64,000 bases of DNA from JBAUHN01 sp049680295 (GTDB lineage Bacteria; Pseudomonadota; Alphaproteobacteria; Rhodobacterales; Rhodobacteraceae): positions 11,473 through 75,472 of the forward strand of contig JBAUHN010000355.1 of the NCBI GenBank assembly GCA_049680295.1, written 5' to 3'. A program made the translations under genes and the position numbers. This document shows, piece by piece, positions 62,746 to 64,000 of this stretch (the first letter of the stretch is position 1; the number at the start of each line of letters is the position of its first letter). Below the pieces are notes generated by a model that saw only the letters and a program-made list of their open reading frames with translations, made no database searches and was not told where the DNA came from.

Positions 62746-62765
62746 GATAAGTATCAGTTATCATG
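62743..62765. promoter_or_regulatory. Perfect 8-bp inverted repeat between DUF1612 and integrase genes
   Basis: CATGATAA at 62743-62750 and TTATCATG at 62758-62765 are exact reverse complements around GTATCAG. The left arm includes the DUF1612 start codon. It is a natural binding site for a dimeric regulator, probably the DUF1612 protein, controlling both divergent genes. Confidence 0.65.
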
Positions 62766-62793
62766 GATAACAAATATCGCCTCTCTCACCCCA

Positions 62794-63861
62794 ATGAAAC
62801 GCACCCAAATGCCCCTGTCGCCCCCATCCAATACGCGCCCCTCCCTGTCGGCCACCGACGATGCCGCCCTGGCCGATCTTTATCTGCGCGGCACCCCCGC
62901 AAACACCCTGCGCGCCTATGCGCGTGATCTGATCTATATCGGTGCATGGCGGGAAAAGGCCCTTGGTCAGAGCCTGATCTGGCCCGAGACCGAGGACGTC
63001 GCCCTGCGGTTTATTCTCGACCACACCCGCGACCTGCATCAAGCCGCCCCCCATGATCCGGCGCGGGTGGTGGCGCAGGCGATGATCGCGGCCGGTTTGC
63101 GTAAATCCCTGGCCTGCCCTGCGCCTTCGACGCTGGACCGGCGCATCGCATCCTGGCGGGCGTTTCACCGGATGAAAAACCTCCGCAGCCCGTTTGAGGC
63201 ACCGCTGATCCGTCAGGCCCGCGCCAAGGGGCGGCGCGCGGCGGCACGCATGCCTGCGCCAAAGTCCGCAAATCCGATCACACGCGACGTGTTAGAGACG
63301 CTTTTGGCCACCTGCAACGGGTCCCTGCGCGGATTGCGCGACCGGGCGATCCTGATGACGGCCTGGGCCTCTGGCGGGCGGCGGCGGTCGGAAATAACCG
63401 GCCTGATGCGGGAGGATATTGCGCTTGAGGACTTTGAAACCGACGGGCTGATCTGGATCACTATGATCGAGACCAAAACCACCACACGCGGCAAGACCCC
63501 GCGCCTTGTGCTCAAGGGCCGCGCCGCGCGTGTTCTGGCCGCCTGGGTTGAGGCCGCCAAGATCACCCAAGGCCCGCTGTTTCGGCCCATCAGCAAGGCC
63601 GGGAATGCCCTGTCGCGCGCCCTGTCGCCGGATGCCATCTACCAAATCGTCAAACAGCGCCTGATCCTTGCCGGATACCCTGCCGATTACGCATCACCGC
63701 ATGGGTTGCGATCCGGGTTTCTGACCCAGGCCGCCCTGGACGGCGCGCCGGTACAGGCCGCCATGCGCCTGTCGCTGCACCGGTCGATGGCGCAGGCCAT
63801 GCAGTATTACGATGATGTCGATGTGGCCGAGAACCCGGCGGCAGATTTGCTGGGGGAATAG
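62794..63861 (+). CDS. Tyrosine-type site-specific recombinase (integrase)
   Basis: A 355-residue phage-type integrase. The N-terminal SAM-like core-binding domain spans about 20-130 (TPANTLRAYARDLIYIGAWR). The catalytic domain has Arg in ASGGRRRSEITGLM, a lysine in IETKTTTRGKTPRL, the His-x-x-Arg pair in SPHGLRSGFLTQAALDG, the third histidine in LSLHRSMAQAMQ and the nucleophile Tyr in QYYDD, so it looks intact. It resembles plasmid-borne resolvases that act on multimers or integrons; no attachment site or tRNA is visible beside it. Confidence 0.88.
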   Translation: MKRTQMPLSPPSNTRPSLSATDDAALADLYLRGTPANTLRAYARDLIYIGAWREKALGQSLIWPETEDVALRFILDHTRDLHQAAPHDPARVVAQAMIAAGLRKSLACPAPSTLDRRIASWRAFHRMKNLRSPFEAPLIRQARAKGRRAAARMPAPKSANPITRDVLETLLATCNGSLRGLRDRAILMTAWASGGRRRSEITGLMREDIALEDFETDGLIWITMIETKTTTRGKTPRLVLKGRAARVLAAWVEAAKITQGPLFRPISKAGNALSRALSPDAIYQIVKQRLILAGYPADYASPHGLRSGFLTQAALDGAPVQAAMRLSLHRSMAQAMQYYDDVDVAENPAADLLGE

Positions 63862-64000
63862 CGACCTTGGCAGAGCGGGATGAAAGGACACTGCGGCTGA
63901 TCGTCAAAGCAATCATCCGGTGAAAACCGTTAGGCGGGCGCTTTGCCTCCTGCCCCTCGGTTCGGACACAGCCTATGCCGCAAAGGTCTGGTTTGAGCCC
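63862..64000. other. Right-edge interval with start of a repeat-like sequence
   Basis: No gene is visible in the last 139 bases. The final bases GGTTTGAGCCC (63990-64000) equal the conserved block of the dispersed repeat (copies A and D), so another copy may begin here and continue outside the window. Confidence 0.4.

Noticed and set aside
62746..62793. tRNA or att site beside the integrase
   Set aside because: The 48-bp gap holds only the inverted repeat; no tRNA-like cloverleaf or direct repeat was seen.

Overview
The window looks like a marine alphaproteobacterium of the Rhodobacterales (roseobacter-type). This is an inference from moderately high G+C, TRAP transporters, a VPLPA-CTERM protein, RND-type OM lipoprotein, DUF1612/RHE_PE00001-family protein and general codon use; no rRNA, tRNA or other marker gene is present. 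I saw no tRNA, rRNA or CRISPR. The DUF1612 protein beside a tyrosine recombinase at the right edge is compatible with a plasmid or chromid, but no replication genes are visible.

Left part (1-17.2 kb). An exopolysaccharide fragment (polysaccharide deacetylase and a GT4 glycosyltransferase, plus a gene cut by the window edge) is followed by a TetR-controlled operon: a secreted cysteine hydrolase, DUF1348 protein, PNPOx-like flavin protein and secreted alpha/beta hydrolase, with three copies of one 12-bp palindrome between the operon and tetR. After a repeat-filled ~1 kb gap comes an aromatic-catabolism block: a three-gene TRAP transporter, extradiol dioxygenase, FAD hydroxylase, fumarylacetoacetase-family hydrolase, IclR regulator and a convergent carboxymuconolactone decarboxylase-like gene. 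An sbtA-sbtB pair (Na+/bicarbonate permease and its PII-like partner) follows.

Central part (17.4-42.2 kb). This is a surface-polysaccharide region: Wzy/ligase-like membrane protein, GT4, CHASE histidine kinase with two output-less response regulators, HPP-CBS membrane protein, OafA-type acyltransferase with SGNH domain, VPLPA-CTERM protein, a DprE1/DprE2-like oxidoreductase pair, two GT2 enzymes and a sulfotransferase. It continues with a TolC/NodT-like lipoprotein, a glycine-amidinotransferase-like enzyme, a small ArsR-controlled operon and a type I secretion ABC/HlyD pair.

Right part (42.6-60.5 kb). The most striking content is a compact operon PKS-GT2-NRPS-PPTase with gaps of 2 and 4 bp and one 4-bp overlap. 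The PKS reads KS-AT-KR-DH-ACP-TE. The NRPS reads formyltransferase, remnant condensation-like segment, adenylation domain interrupted by a luciferase-like flavin monooxygenase, PCP. With its own Sfp/EntD-type PPTase it could be a two-module line that starts with a formylated amino acid and is released by the PKS thioesterase. Two paralogous SGNH-like lipoproteins lie on either side of it; a glycine-rich beta-barrel protein and a GT4 follow. The amidinotransferase and secretion system upstream are candidate partners, by proximity only.

The right edge carries small genes (a coiled-coil-like hypothetical, a GFA/CENP-V protein), then divergent DUF1612 and integrase genes around a perfect inverted repeat. 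A family of dispersed intergenic repeats with GC-rich hairpins occurs at 7.0-7.35, 32.4-32.6, 36.8, 38.4 and 39.1 kb.
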